Below, piece after piece: positions 23,225 to 29,699 of a DNA stretch of 29,699 bases. The first letter of the stretch is position 1. Every line of letters starts with the position of its first letter. The translations under genes were made by a program, and so were the position numbers. Source of the DNA: Nanoarchaeales archaeon (GTDB taxonomy: Archaea; Nanobdellota; Nanobdellia; Woesearchaeales; UBA583); contig JABSQY010000014.1 of the NCBI GenBank assembly GCA_013215525.1, positions 1 to 29,699 on the forward strand, in the 5' to 3' direction. The notes below the pieces were generated by a model. The model made no database searches. It was not told the origin of the DNA and saw nothing but the letters and a program-made list of their open reading frames with translations.

Positions 23225-24442
23225 ATGGATAACTCACAAATAGTTGTAATTACTGGGATGGGAGCTGTAACTCCATTTGGAGATGTTGAAGGATTCATAG
23301 AAGGATTAAAAAATGGAAACTCTAATTTTACAACAATACGAAGATTTAAATTAAATAAAGCGGATAAGATTAGAGTTGCTGGACAAGTTGATGAAATTAA
23401 TGTTGAAATTCAAAATGAAAGTGTTCAGAAATCATTAGATTTAATTAAAGAATATACTGACAGAGAAAACTTACAATTTAAATACGGAATACATACTGCA
23501 GATTTAGCATACAAAGATGCTAATTTATGTGAGTCTGACGAGATTTCAATAATTGTTGGGTCTTCAGGTTTAGAAGGTAAAATATTAAATTCAGACAGCA
23601 TGAATTTTCATAGAAGTGCATTAGGGCTTCCAAATACATTACCCTCATTAATAGCTAAGGAGTTAGAAATTAATGGCCCCTCCATCTCAGTAAACTCAGC
23701 ATGTTTAACTGGGATTTCTGCACTGCAAAATGCAATGTGTCAAATTTTAAGTGGAGCTTGTGAAAAAGTTTTAGTTGGAACATCTGATTTTGGAATTGAT
23801 AAAATATTTTATGGAAATTCCGATGAAAGAAATAATGGAACAAGAGCTTTGTCTAAAAAAAATGAGATGGTTCCATTTGGTCAAAATAGAGATGGACCTG
23901 TTTTATCTGAAGGTGCTGGGTTTTTAGTTATTGAATCTTTAGAATCTGCTAAAAAAAGAAATGCCCATATATACGCAGAAATAAAAGGAGTTTCAACACT
24001 TACAGAATACGGAAGACATTCTTGTGATATTACTACAAGTGGATACCAAAAAGTAATTGAAAAAATTTTAAAGAAAACAAGAATTAGTAATGGTGAGATT
24101 GATTATGTGAATGCTCACGGGACAAGTACTCCTTTAAATGATGTTACTGAATCTGCTGCAATATATAATGTCTTTGGTAATACAACTCCAGTTTCATCTT
24201 TTAAAGGGACTTGTGGACATACATTAACTTCATCTAATTTATTGGAAATTATTGCTTGTTGTGAAATCCTTAAAACTAATCAAATTTTTAAAACTAATTT
24301 GGAAAATATAGGGACTGATTGCGCTAACTTAGATTATGTGATGGAACAAAGAGGAGGAAAAAAAATAAATAATATACTTAAACTTGGGGCTGGTTTTGGA
24401 GGAGTGTACGGAGTAGTTATTTTATCAAAATATGAAAACTAG
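23225..24442 (+). CDS. Beta-ketoacyl synthase (FabF-like condensing enzyme)
   Basis: A 405-residue thiolase-fold condensing enzyme of the FabB/FabF type. The catalytic Cys160 sits in VNSACLTG, His298 in VNAHGTSTPLND, and Lys327 and His332 in FKGTCGHT. The Cys-His-His triad and supporting Lys are intact, so it should catalyse decarboxylative Claisen condensation on acyl thioesters. The C-terminal KLGAGFGGVYGVVIL loop is Gly-rich as in the family. Most archaea lack bacterial-type fatty acid synthesis, and no acyl carrier protein, malonyltransferase or reductase is in the window. It may have come by transfer from bacteria and act on CoA substrates or in a small secondary pathway. It has its own promoter with a possible TrmB site just upstream. 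Confidence 0.9.
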   Translation: MDNSQIVVITGMGAVTPFGDVEGFIEGLKNGNSNFTTIRRFKLNKADKIRVAGQVDEINVEIQNESVQKSLDLIKEYTDRENLQFKYGIHTADLAYKDANLCESDEISIIVGSSGLEGKILNSDSMNFHRSALGLPNTLPSLIAKELEINGPSISVNSACLTGISALQNAMCQILSGACEKVLVGTSDFGIDKIFYGNSDERNNGTRALSKKNEMVPFGQNRDGPVLSEGAGFLVIESLESAKKRNAHIYAEIKGVSTLTEYGRHSCDITTSGYQKVIEKILKKTRISNGEIDYVNAHGTSTPLNDVTESAAIYNVFGNTTPVSSFKGTCGHTLTSSNLLEIIACCEILKTNQIFKTNLENIGTDCANLDYVMEQRGGKKINNILKLGAGFGGVYGVVILSKYEN

Positions 24443-24501
24443 ATTTATTTATTCCTTCCAAAAGTAAGAATAGGTCATTGTATATTTAAGTTATCATAAA
24501 T

Positions 24502-24509
24502 ATTTATAA
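24502..24509 (+). promoter_or_regulatory. TATA box of the TrmB-family gene
   Basis: ATTTATAA centred 26 nt before the ATG. About 45 bp further upstream, CTTCCAAA at 24456-24463 repeats one half of the operator candidate at 23171. Confidence 0.6.
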
Positions 24510-24531
24510 TAATAAATTCTAAATTTAAAAT

Positions 24532-25260
24532 ATGGAAAATGTACTTAGAGAGATTGGATTTACTGAAAGAGAAATTAAAGTTTATTTGTCAATGTTAAAA
24601 CTTGGTGAATCTACTATTGGACCTATTGCTAAAGAGTCATCAATTCAAGCGGCAAAAGTTTATGAAACTATTTCAAAATTAGAATCAAAAGGATTAGCTT
24701 CATATATTATTAAAGGAAAAACTAAATACTTTTTAGTTGAAGACCCAGATAAGTTAAAGTTATTACTTAAACAAAAAGAGAGAAATTTATTAGAAATATT
24801 ACCTAAGTTAAAAGAAAGATATGCTCATAATGTTGAACCTCAAGTTGTTCGAATTCACGAAGGTTATAAAGCAATTAAAATATTGTTTGATTATCTAATT
24901 GATAATTTAAATCAAGGAGATTTTTATTATGTTTTTTCTTTTGCTAAAGAATATTTAGAAGATGAACAAGTTCCATTATTCTTTAGACAAATTCATTTAA
25001 AATTAAATGAGAAAAAAATTGATGATAAATTAATTGGACCAAAATCTCAGAAAAAAGAATTAAAAGAATTGTATAAAACTATTAAGTCATTAAAGTTAAG
25101 ATTTAGTGAAACACATTTTCCAGTTGGATTAGTTATAACTTCTAAAAGTGTCCTTCAAGTTACGTGGGGAGATAGACCTACAGTGATTGAAATCTGTTCA
25201 GATAATTTAATTAAAAAATATAAAGAATTTTTTTTAGATATGTGGAAATTAAATAAATAA
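24532..25260 (+). CDS. TrmB-family transcriptional regulator
   Basis: A 242-residue archaeal regulator. Residues 1-75 are the TrmB winged helix-turn-helix: LREIGFTEREIKVYLSMLKLGESTIGPIAKES (helices 1 and 2), QAAKVYETISKLESKGLAS (recognition helix) and the KYFLVEDPDKL wing end. A coiled-coil dimer helix runs about 78-100. Residues 105-240 are a PLD-like effector domain (VRIHEGYKAIKILFDYL), shorter than the maltose-binding domain of classic sugar-sensing TrmB. The effector is therefore open, and an acyl or other metabolite is possible given the ketosynthase next door. Its likely targets include the operator-like site at 23171 and perhaps its own promoter. Confidence 0.9.
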   Translation: MENVLREIGFTEREIKVYLSMLKLGESTIGPIAKESSIQAAKVYETISKLESKGLASYIIKGKTKYFLVEDPDKLKLLLKQKERNLLEILPKLKERYAHNVEPQVVRIHEGYKAIKILFDYLIDNLNQGDFYYVFSFAKEYLEDEQVPLFFRQIHLKLNEKKIDDKLIGPKSQKKELKELYKTIKSLKLRFSETHFPVGLVITSKSVLQVTWGDRPTVIEICSDNLIKKYKEFFLDMWKLNK

Positions 25261-25270
25261 ATATTTATAA

Positions 25271-25822
25271 TTAATCTAATTTTAAAAAAATTCCATTTTT
25301 AAAATTTTCAAATGCTATTTTTCTCATTGAAATTTTATTCTTTTCTTCTTTTGTAAGTTCTGCTACTGTTTTTTTAAGTTTAGATATTTCAAATATTTTA
25401 TCCCAACCAAAACCTAGCTCTCCTCTTGGTTCCACTATTGTTCCATCCATTTCTCCAGAATAAAATTTATATTCTTTTCCATCATATGTTCCAACTATTG
25501 TTTGGGCAGTTGCAGATTTATCTTTATATGCTGCTAAAGAATTATAAATTCCTACATCTCCAGTAGAATCTAAAAGCCACTTTATTAAAGCTCCAGGATA
25601 TTTATTTAAAGTATTAAAATATATACCCGTATCTTCAACTAATACTGGAACTTTTAATATTTCATATGCTACTTTTACTTTTTCACGTACAACATCTATA
25701 ACATTTATTGCTTGAATTTCTGGTAAATCAACATTTTTATTTTTAATTTGATAACCTAAAATTTCAGATACTTCAATTAATTTATTTTTATTTCCTGTTA
25801 CAAATATTATATCTTTTTCCAT
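25271..25822 (-). CDS. XTP/dITP pyrophosphatase (HAM1/RdgB family)
   Basis: A 183-residue house-cleaning enzyme that hydrolyses non-canonical purine triphosphates (dITP, XTP) to monophosphates, protecting DNA and RNA. Visible motifs are IFVTGNKNKLIEVSEIL (residues 6-22, substrate phosphate site), VEDTGIYFNTLNKYPGALIKWLL (metal-binding acidic pair and the eukaryote/archaea-like PGALIKW), GYDGKEYKFYSGEMDGTI-type strands, GELGFGWDKIFE (base recognition) and a final NKISMRKIAF helix. Length is normal. TTTATAAA at 25847-25854 lies about 28 nt upstream. It is convergent with the TrmB gene, with only 10 bp between stops. Confidence 0.94.
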   Translation of the reverse strand: MEKDIIFVTGNKNKLIEVSEILGYQIKNKNVDLPEIQAINVIDVVREKVKVAYEILKVPVLVEDTGIYFNTLNKYPGALIKWLLDSTGDVGIYNSLAAYKDKSATAQTIVGTYDGKEYKFYSGEMDGTIVEPRGELGFGWDKIFEISKLKKTVAELTKEEKNKISMRKIAFENFKNGIFLKLD

Positions 25823-25883
25823 TATAATATGTTTAGGTATTATAAGTTTATAAATTAATCTTCAAATTATTTTAAATGAATAC

Positions 25884-26957
25884 TTAGTCTTCAATTAAAT
25901 ATTCAATATGTTCTAATGCACAAAAATTTGTTTGATAAGTATATGCTCCACAGTTTTCAAATGTAATTACATCTCCTACTTTTGGATTGTCTAAATAAAC
26001 TGAATATCTTAAAATGTCTGTTGAGTCCGGAGTACATCCTTTTAATAAATATTTTTTTCCAGATTCTAATTCTCCAACTACTTTTAGTTTTACGTTAGCT
26101 AGAACTGTGTCCATTGTACCATTAAAAATAGAACAGTTTAGAAAACATGTATTATCAATTATTTGTATAATTTGACTATTTAGTCTTACAGAAGGTGCAG
26201 CGATAAATCTTCCTGGTTCAATTATTAGTTTGATTCCAAATGTGTCAGTGTAGTCTTTTAGTTCTTTGATTTTTACAAAAATATTTTCGATAGATTTGTC
26301 GTGTATGTTGTGATAGTTTGCTGGAAGTCCACCACCTAAATTAATTTCTTGAATCATTGGTAAAATGTCAGCAAGTGATTTTTCAACTTCATACTTTAAA
26401 CTCCATTCAGATACGTTTTGAGTTTTTCTGTGAAAATGGATTCCAATTCTTCCAATATTTTTATTTTCTTTTAATTTTGGAACCCAAGTTTCAATTTGAT
26501 TTAATGTCATTCCGAATACATAATGTTTTCCTGTAAACATCGTATTTTCTTTTAGTTTCATTCTTAGTTGAATATTAACTTTGTAATTATTTTTATCTAC
26601 AAAAGTAATTAATTTTTCTAAGTCTTCTTCATTTTCTACAACAAAATTTTGAATTTTTTTTTCTTTTAAAAAAATTAATTCATCTTGATTTAATGTGAAT
26701 GGAAAGTATAAAACTCTGTCCACGTCTGATGATTGAACTAAAAATTGTTTTAATTCGTTTAATGAAATTATTGAAAACATATTTTCATTTTTTTCTAATA
26801 AAACTTTTCCTACATTTGTATTTGTTTTCCATGAGAAAGATATCGCGTCAAAATGTTTTTTTAATAAGTCTATTTTTTCCCATACTTTTGATTTTGTTAA
26901 GATAAATTGTGGTTTATTTATTTTTATCTCTTTTGTTTGTTTTATTTTTTGTTCCAT
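25884..26957 (-). CDS. Fold-III PLP decarboxylase (ornithine/carboxyspermidine type)
   Basis: A 357-residue alanine-racemase-fold decarboxylase. Lys44 in FSWKTNTN is the PLP Schiff-base lysine (YAxKAN in most members). IGIHFHRKT, NLGGGLP (phosphate loop) and EPGRFIAAPS follow in the family order. GCTPDSTDIL supplies Cys308 and Asp311 across the dimer interface, and ENCGAYTY closes the site. It acts on an L-amino acid or carboxylated polyamine. It starts 6 nt after the deoxyhypusine synthase stop and is surely cotranscribed, so it most likely supplies the diamine or polyamine route to spermidine, the aminobutyl donor for hypusination. Whether the substrate is ornithine, lysine or carboxy(nor)spermidine cannot be told; length and motifs lean to carboxynorspermidine decarboxylase. 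Confidence 0.87.
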   Translation of the reverse strand: MEQKIKQTKEIKINKPQFILTKSKVWEKIDLLKKHFDAISFSWKTNTNVGKVLLEKNENMFSIISLNELKQFLVQSSDVDRVLYFPFTLNQDELIFLKEKKIQNFVVENEEDLEKLITFVDKNNYKVNIQLRMKLKENTMFTGKHYVFGMTLNQIETWVPKLKENKNIGRIGIHFHRKTQNVSEWSLKYEVEKSLADILPMIQEINLGGGLPANYHNIHDKSIENIFVKIKELKDYTDTFGIKLIIEPGRFIAAPSVRLNSQIIQIIDNTCFLNCSIFNGTMDTVLANVKLKVVGELESGKKYLLKGCTPDSTDILRYSVYLDNPKVGDVITFENCGAYTYQTNFCALEHIEYLIED

Positions 26958-26963
26958 TTTTAT

Positions 26964-27911
26964 TTATTCCTTATCCAATAACCCTTCTTCGTCTAAAATT
27001 TCCATTGTTAAACTCATTGCTAATGGGAATAAAATTGATACATCACCGTGAACTGTCACTGCGTCTGTGTCATCTTTAATTTTCCCCCAAGATTTTGCTT
27101 CTTGTGTTGTTGCTCCCGATAAACTTCCAGATGAACTTTTTGCAGTTGTCATATATACTGCAAACTCTGCTCCACCGTTTAGAAGTGTTGCTAAAATTGC
27201 GTGGTGTTTTGAGATTGAACCTCCAAGACAAATCACAGCTTTTTTCTCGTTGTGATCTGTACATAATAGAATTTTTTCAAAATCTTTTACAACATCTACA
27301 ATAAAGTCTGGGTGTTTTTGTTGGAATAAGTATAAATGGAATCCGAATGCTCCATCAGTGATTGCTGGACAGAATAAAGGAATGTTTTTTCTTGCTGCTT
27401 GGTATAAAATTGAGTTTTCATCGTTTAACATTAATCCAATTTCTCTGAATATTTCTGACGGTGTCCATCTTGCTTTAATTTTATATAATTTTTCTAGAAT
27501 TGGTAATAGTTTATCTTCTAGTTTCATATAAGATTGATTATCAATCATTAAATTTCCAACTCTGTTTAATCCTTTTTCATGATTTTCATAATCATCAGAA
27601 TGAAAACTTCCAAGCATAAATTTTTCACCATCTGCTTTCATAATATCTTCTTCAATTCCACCAACTGTTGTAACACAAATGTCTGCAATTCCAGTTTGAA
27701 TAATTTGAGCGAAGTATCCACGAAGTCCAGATGTTACCATGTTTGATGTGAATGTTAAGAAAATTTTAGCTCCTTCTCGTTTCATTTTAGCCATAGTTAC
27801 AGCAGCTCTTTGTAATTCTACACTTTGGTATCCAATTCTACCTAATTTTTCAACAAATGTTTTTGTTGTCATTCCCTTTTCCCATCTAAAGTCTTCTACG
27901 TATTCTACCAT
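26964..27911 (-). CDS. dys: Deoxyhypusine synthase
   Basis: A 315-residue deoxyhypusine synthase, which transfers the aminobutyl group of spermidine to a lysine of aIF5A using NAD. Conserved blocks are WEKGMTTKTFVEKLGRIGYQ at the start, FLTFTSNMVTSGLRGYFA, ICVTTVGGIEEDI, SILYQAARKNIPLFCPAITDGAFG (NAD and substrate site), ICLGGSISKHH, and SSGSLSGATTQEAKSWGKI, whose Lys277 is the covalent catalytic lysine. The ATG at 27911 matches family starts. It is the first gene of an operon with the PLP decarboxylase. Unusually for this window there is no TATA box 25 nt upstream. The gap to the nearest candidate implies a structured 5' leader of about 70 nt. Confidence 0.95.
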   Translation of the reverse strand: MVEYVEDFRWEKGMTTKTFVEKLGRIGYQSVELQRAAVTMAKMKREGAKIFLTFTSNMVTSGLRGYFAQIIQTGIADICVTTVGGIEEDIMKADGEKFMLGSFHSDDYENHEKGLNRVGNLMIDNQSYMKLEDKLLPILEKLYKIKARWTPSEIFREIGLMLNDENSILYQAARKNIPLFCPAITDGAFGFHLYLFQQKHPDFIVDVVKDFEKILLCTDHNEKKAVICLGGSISKHHAILATLLNGGAEFAVYMTTAKSSSGSLSGATTQEAKSWGKIKDDTDAVTVHGDVSILFPLAMSLTMEILDEEGLLDKE

Positions 27912-27917
27912 TTTTTT

Positions 27918-27992
27918 ACATTGTACAAAAATGTAGAAATTTCTTTCGAAATTTCTTGACTAAGCAGCACAGTGTGCTTTACTTAGTACCAT
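27918..27992 (-). promoter_or_regulatory. Structured 5' leader of the deoxyhypusine synthase operon
   Basis: Three inverted repeats stack here: ACTAAG/CTTAGT (27959-27964 with 27982-27987) enclosing AGCAC/GTGCT (27966-27970 with 27974-27978), GAAATTTC twice (27936-27943 and 27948-27955), and ACATT/AATGT (27918-27922 with 27930-27934). A short minus-strand frame MVLSKAHCAA with TAG stop (27992 to 27960) lies within it, in frame with the synthase. It could be a regulatory leader or leader peptide. Confidence 0.4.
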
Positions 27993-28084
27993 TTTTTATT
28001 TATTAGAGTATAATTAATTCTTTTTTTGTATTTTATTATTTAAGAATAAATTATGAAAGAAAAATAATAAAAATTATAATACAT

Positions 28085-28136
28085 TAATAATGCTATTTAT
28101 TTTAAATTTTACAAATTTAAGTAAATAGCATTATTA
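28085..28136. repeat. 52-nt inverted repeat with 15-bp perfect arms
   Basis: TAATAATGCTATTTA (28085-28099) pairs perfectly with TAAATAGCATTATTA (28122-28136), and the interior AAATTT (28104-28109)/AAATTT (28113-28118) extends the stem almost to a 3-nt loop. It lies next to another hairpin downstream of the tiny ORF. Its size matches the 51-nt repeat at 15385, though the sequence differs. Confidence 0.8.
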
Positions 28137-28139
28137 GAG

Positions 28140-28160
28140 TATTGTCACAATGTGACAATA
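28140..28160. terminator. Perfect 9-bp-arm hairpin after the tiny ORF
   Basis: TATTGTCAC (28140-28148) and GTGACAATA (28152-28160) form a perfect inverted repeat around AAT, starting 7 nt past the tiny ORF's stop on the minus strand. It may be a terminator or 3' stabiliser, or an operator. Confidence 0.5.
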
Positions 28161-28166
28161 ACTTTA

Positions 28167-28226
28167 CTAAAATCTAAAGTTAAAGCTTGCGCTTTGTCCT
28201 TTGTTTAATGAACTTAGTTTTGCCAT
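28167..28226 (-). CDS. Possible 19-residue microprotein or small RNA gene
   Basis: ATG at 28226 reads MAKLSSLNKGQSASFNFRF and stops at TAG (28167-28169). A perfect TTTATAAA at 28248-28255 is centred 25.5 nt upstream, the exact leaderless spacing of confirmed genes in this window, and a strong hairpin follows 7 nt after the stop. The peptide is basic with no hydrophobic segment. Without homologs it is equally possible that the transcript is a small RNA of 60-140 nt whose first codon-like triplet is chance. The promoter-ORF-hairpin layout is the reason to keep it. Confidence 0.4.
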   Translation of the reverse strand: MAKLSSLNKGQSASFNFRF

Positions 28227-28247
28227 AATAAAAAGAGTACTTTAATA

Positions 28248-28255
28248 TTTATAAA
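28248..28255 (-). promoter_or_regulatory. TATA box of the tiny ORF/small RNA
   Basis: A perfect TTTATAAA. Being palindromic it could also fire rightward, but no plus-strand gene starts 25 nt away. Confidence 0.6.
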
Positions 28256-28305
28256 GGGAATTGTTTTGTACTATTATTAAGTTTGAAGTATAAATTTATA
28301 ATATT

Positions 28306-29679
28306 TTAATATCTAAAATTACTTCTAAATCTATTTTTTGCATCACTTGAGTCTATTGAACCCAATAAAGCAGATTCTGAATTAGATGAATTATCTAAAG
28401 ATGTCCCCAAATTAATTGAATTCTCTAAAGACCACCCAGAATTTCCTGAATAGTCTAAAGAGTTACCTGAATTTTCTGAATGTTTTAAGGCACGCCCTGA
28501 ATTTTTTGAACCTCTTAAAGAGTTACCTGAATTTTTTGACCTATATAACGTATTTTCTGAATTGTCTGAAGTTTTTAAAACCGTAAATGAGTTATCTGAA
28601 TACTCTAAAGAGTTACCTGAATTTTCTGAAATTTCTAGAGAGTTTTCATAATTTTTTGTGTTTTTTAAAGAATTGCCTGAATTGCTAGACCACTTTAAAG
28701 AGTCACCAAAATTGTTTGAACCATCCAAAGAATATCCTGAATTGAATGAACTTCTTAAAGAGACATCATAATTTACTGAATTTTTTAAGGAGTTATTTGA
28801 ATTTTCTGACTTATGTAAAGTATGTTCTGAATTTTTTGAATTCATTAAGGAGTTACCTGAATTTCTTGAATATTCTAAAGTATCATGTGAATTTCTTGAT
28901 TTACCTAAAGACCCACCATAATTTACTGATTCTTTTAATGAATTACCTGAATTTGATGAATTCATTAAGGAGTTACCTGAATTTCTTGAATCAGATAGAG
29001 CATATTCTGAATTTTTTGAATCCCTCAAAGAGTCACATGAATTTTTTGACATCTGAATAGTAGAATCTGAATTTGTTGACCCACATAGAGTAGAACCTGA
29101 ATTTGTTGACCTCCTTAAAGAATGGCCAAGATTTATTGAATTTTTTAATGAATCCTCTGAGTTTTTTGATTTATCTAAAACATAATCAGAATTTGTTGAT
29201 ATATGCATAGTAGAATCTGAATTTGTTGACCCATATAGAGCAGAACCTGAATTTGTTGATCCACGTAAAGAATGGTCAAGATTTACTGAATATTTTAATG
29301 AGTCCTCTGAGTTTTTTGATTTATCTAAAGCATAATCTGAATTTTTTGAAAACCATAATTGATTTTGATTAAACTCTAATGAATTACCATCCTCATTAGT
29401 TAGAATTGCTCCAAGGCCACCAAACCTACAAGTTTGAATTGGTTTAATGTCTTTAGTTAATAGATGGTATGCTGAAGTTGAAATTCCTTGAACTAAATTA
29501 TTTTCATCTTTAAAATATTGTTTTAAATCATCTGAATTATTTCTATAAGTATTCGCAATAATTTTATTTAATTGTCTAATTCTGTTTCCATTTTTAGTTT
29601 CAACTAATCTATCTAATAGGTCTGATAGTCTTGTATTGTTATTTTCTGTAATTTTTAAATTTGTTTTGTTTTGGTTCAT
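28306..29679 (-). CDS. Decapeptide-repeat protein (NSxxSLxxSx, about 33 copies)
   Basis: About 457 residues from the ATG at 29679; a GTG six codons earlier is possible and the frame stays open to the window edge. The first 105 or so residues form a separate domain without signal peptide (RLSDLLDRLVETK, GGLGAILTNEDGNSLEFNQNQLWF). The rest is about 33 tandem ten-residue units of consensus N-S-G-N-S-L-K-x-S-x, with Leu or a hydrophobic at unit position 6 and Asn-Ser at 1-2, ending in a basic FRSNFRY tail. The strict 10-residue rhythm, equal to two pentads, suggests a beta-solenoid related to pentapeptide-repeat folds, with Asn/Ser ladders outside. No export signal is seen, so location and function are unknown. 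Confidence 0.75.
   Translation of the reverse strand: MNQNKTNLKITENNNTRLSDLLDRLVETKNGNRIRQLNKIIANTYRNNSDDLKQYFKDENNLVQGISTSAYHLLTKDIKPIQTCRFGGLGAILTNEDGNSLEFNQNQLWFSKNSDYALDKSKNSEDSLKYSVNLDHSLRGSTNSGSALYGSTNSDSTMHISTNSDYVLDKSKNSEDSLKNSINLGHSLRRSTNSGSTLCGSTNSDSTIQMSKNSCDSLRDSKNSEYALSDSRNSGNSLMNSSNSGNSLKESVNYGGSLGKSRNSHDTLEYSRNSGNSLMNSKNSEHTLHKSENSNNSLKNSVNYDVSLRSSFNSGYSLDGSNNFGDSLKWSSNSGNSLKNTKNYENSLEISENSGNSLEYSDNSFTVLKTSDNSENTLYRSKNSGNSLRGSKNSGRALKHSENSGNSLDYSGNSGWSLENSINLGTSLDNSSNSESALLGSIDSSDAKNRFRSNFRY
28345..29360 (-). repeat. 30-bp tandem repeat array inside the decapeptide gene
   Basis: About 33 units of 30 bp, each close to (on the plus strand) CTGAATTTTTTGA-N4-CTAAAGAGTTAC-type. Length is almost invariant. 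Within it a 150-bp block (five units) is repeated adjacent to itself at about 29065-29214 and 29215-29364. It encodes NSDYxLDKSK, NSEDSLKxSx, NLxHSLRxST, NSGSxLxGST, NSDSTxxxSx twice with few changes, so it is a recent segmental duplication. Confidence 0.8.
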
Positions 29680-29699
29680 TGTAACTAATAGTAACACTT

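Larger units (their letters stand above)
27912..28305. other. 394-bp intergenic region with leader, hairpins and a tiny ORF
   Basis: From left to right it holds the structured leader of the deoxyhypusine synthase operon (27912-27992), a TATA-like TAATTATA around 28008-28015, a 52-nt hairpin, a 9-bp-arm hairpin, a 19-codon ORF at 28167-28226 with its own TATA box, and the 3' flank of the decapeptide-repeat gene. I found no tRNA. Confidence 0.55.

Noticed and set aside
27912..27992. Readthrough or pyrrolysine decoding of TAG to extend deoxyhypusine synthase upstream
   Set aside because: The family start fits the ATG at 27911, the upstream residues are not family-like, and there is no sign of pyrrolysine genes here. 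Kept only as a leader-peptide possibility.
28746..29060. 104-codon plus-strand frame rich in NFL repeats
   Set aside because: It is the antisense shadow of the 30-bp repeat array: a 30-bp period leaves all frames periodic and stop-free. It has no promoter.
28306..29699. CRISPR array suspicion from the regular 30-bp spacing
   Set aside because: There are no unique spacers between conserved repeats. The whole unit repeats and encodes a continuous protein frame.

Overview
The window looks like a chromosomal segment of a small-genome, very AT-rich archaeon, most likely a DPANN lineage of the Woesearchaeota/Pacearchaeota type. The archaeal assignment rests on four things. It encodes GatD of the archaeal GatDE amidotransferase and a deoxyhypusine synthase. 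It has a TrmB-family regulator. Almost every gene has a TATA box (TTTATAAA-like) centred about 25-28 nt before its ATG, the geometry of leaderless archaeal transcripts. The DPANN rank is an inference from AT richness, Lys/Asn/Ile-rich proteins and gene style.

Layout. 1-2747 (mostly minus): a truncated unknown gene, a pterin-carbinolamine dehydratase, a PIN-domain RNase and a calcineurin-like phosphoesterase. A second, synonymously different copy of the PIN gene's last 12 codons lies just past its end. 2950-5355: a secreted 25-residue-repeat coiled-coil protein with a YadA-like C-terminus, and a SlyD-type FKBP isomerase. 5443-7589: a zinc-metalloprotease-like gene whose true start is cut off by a one-base frameshift, a compact SRP RNA and a membrane-anchored unknown. 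7688-10228: an endonuclease IV-like TIM barrel split by a coiled-coil insertion of roughly 440 residues. 10374-15256: a lone voltage-sensor domain and a cluster of surface/pilin-like proteins, one with two LamG domains. 15549-18209: a UvrD/AddB-like protein without Walker A, fused to an iron-sulfur RecB nuclease. It is divergent from an NFACT-R protein at 18260, and both appear to use one palindromic TATA box.

19122-19403 holds a short gene interrupted by an in-frame stop. GatD, two tandem MFS transporters, an isolated beta-ketoacyl synthase and a TrmB-family regulator follow. A match to the haloarchaeal TrmB operator consensus sits directly upstream of the ketosynthase TATA box. 25271-27911 carries an XTP/dITP pyrophosphatase and a two-gene polyamine/hypusine operon (deoxyhypusine synthase, then a PLP decarboxylase). 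27912-28305 has no long gene but holds strong hairpins and a promoter-linked 19-codon ORF. The window ends in a protein of about 33 decapeptide repeats.

The leaderless spacing rule was used to correct several start codons (GatD, the second MFS gene, the voltage sensor) and to expose the frameshifted gene, the interrupted gene and the tiny ORF. All functional calls come from motif reading; no database search was possible.
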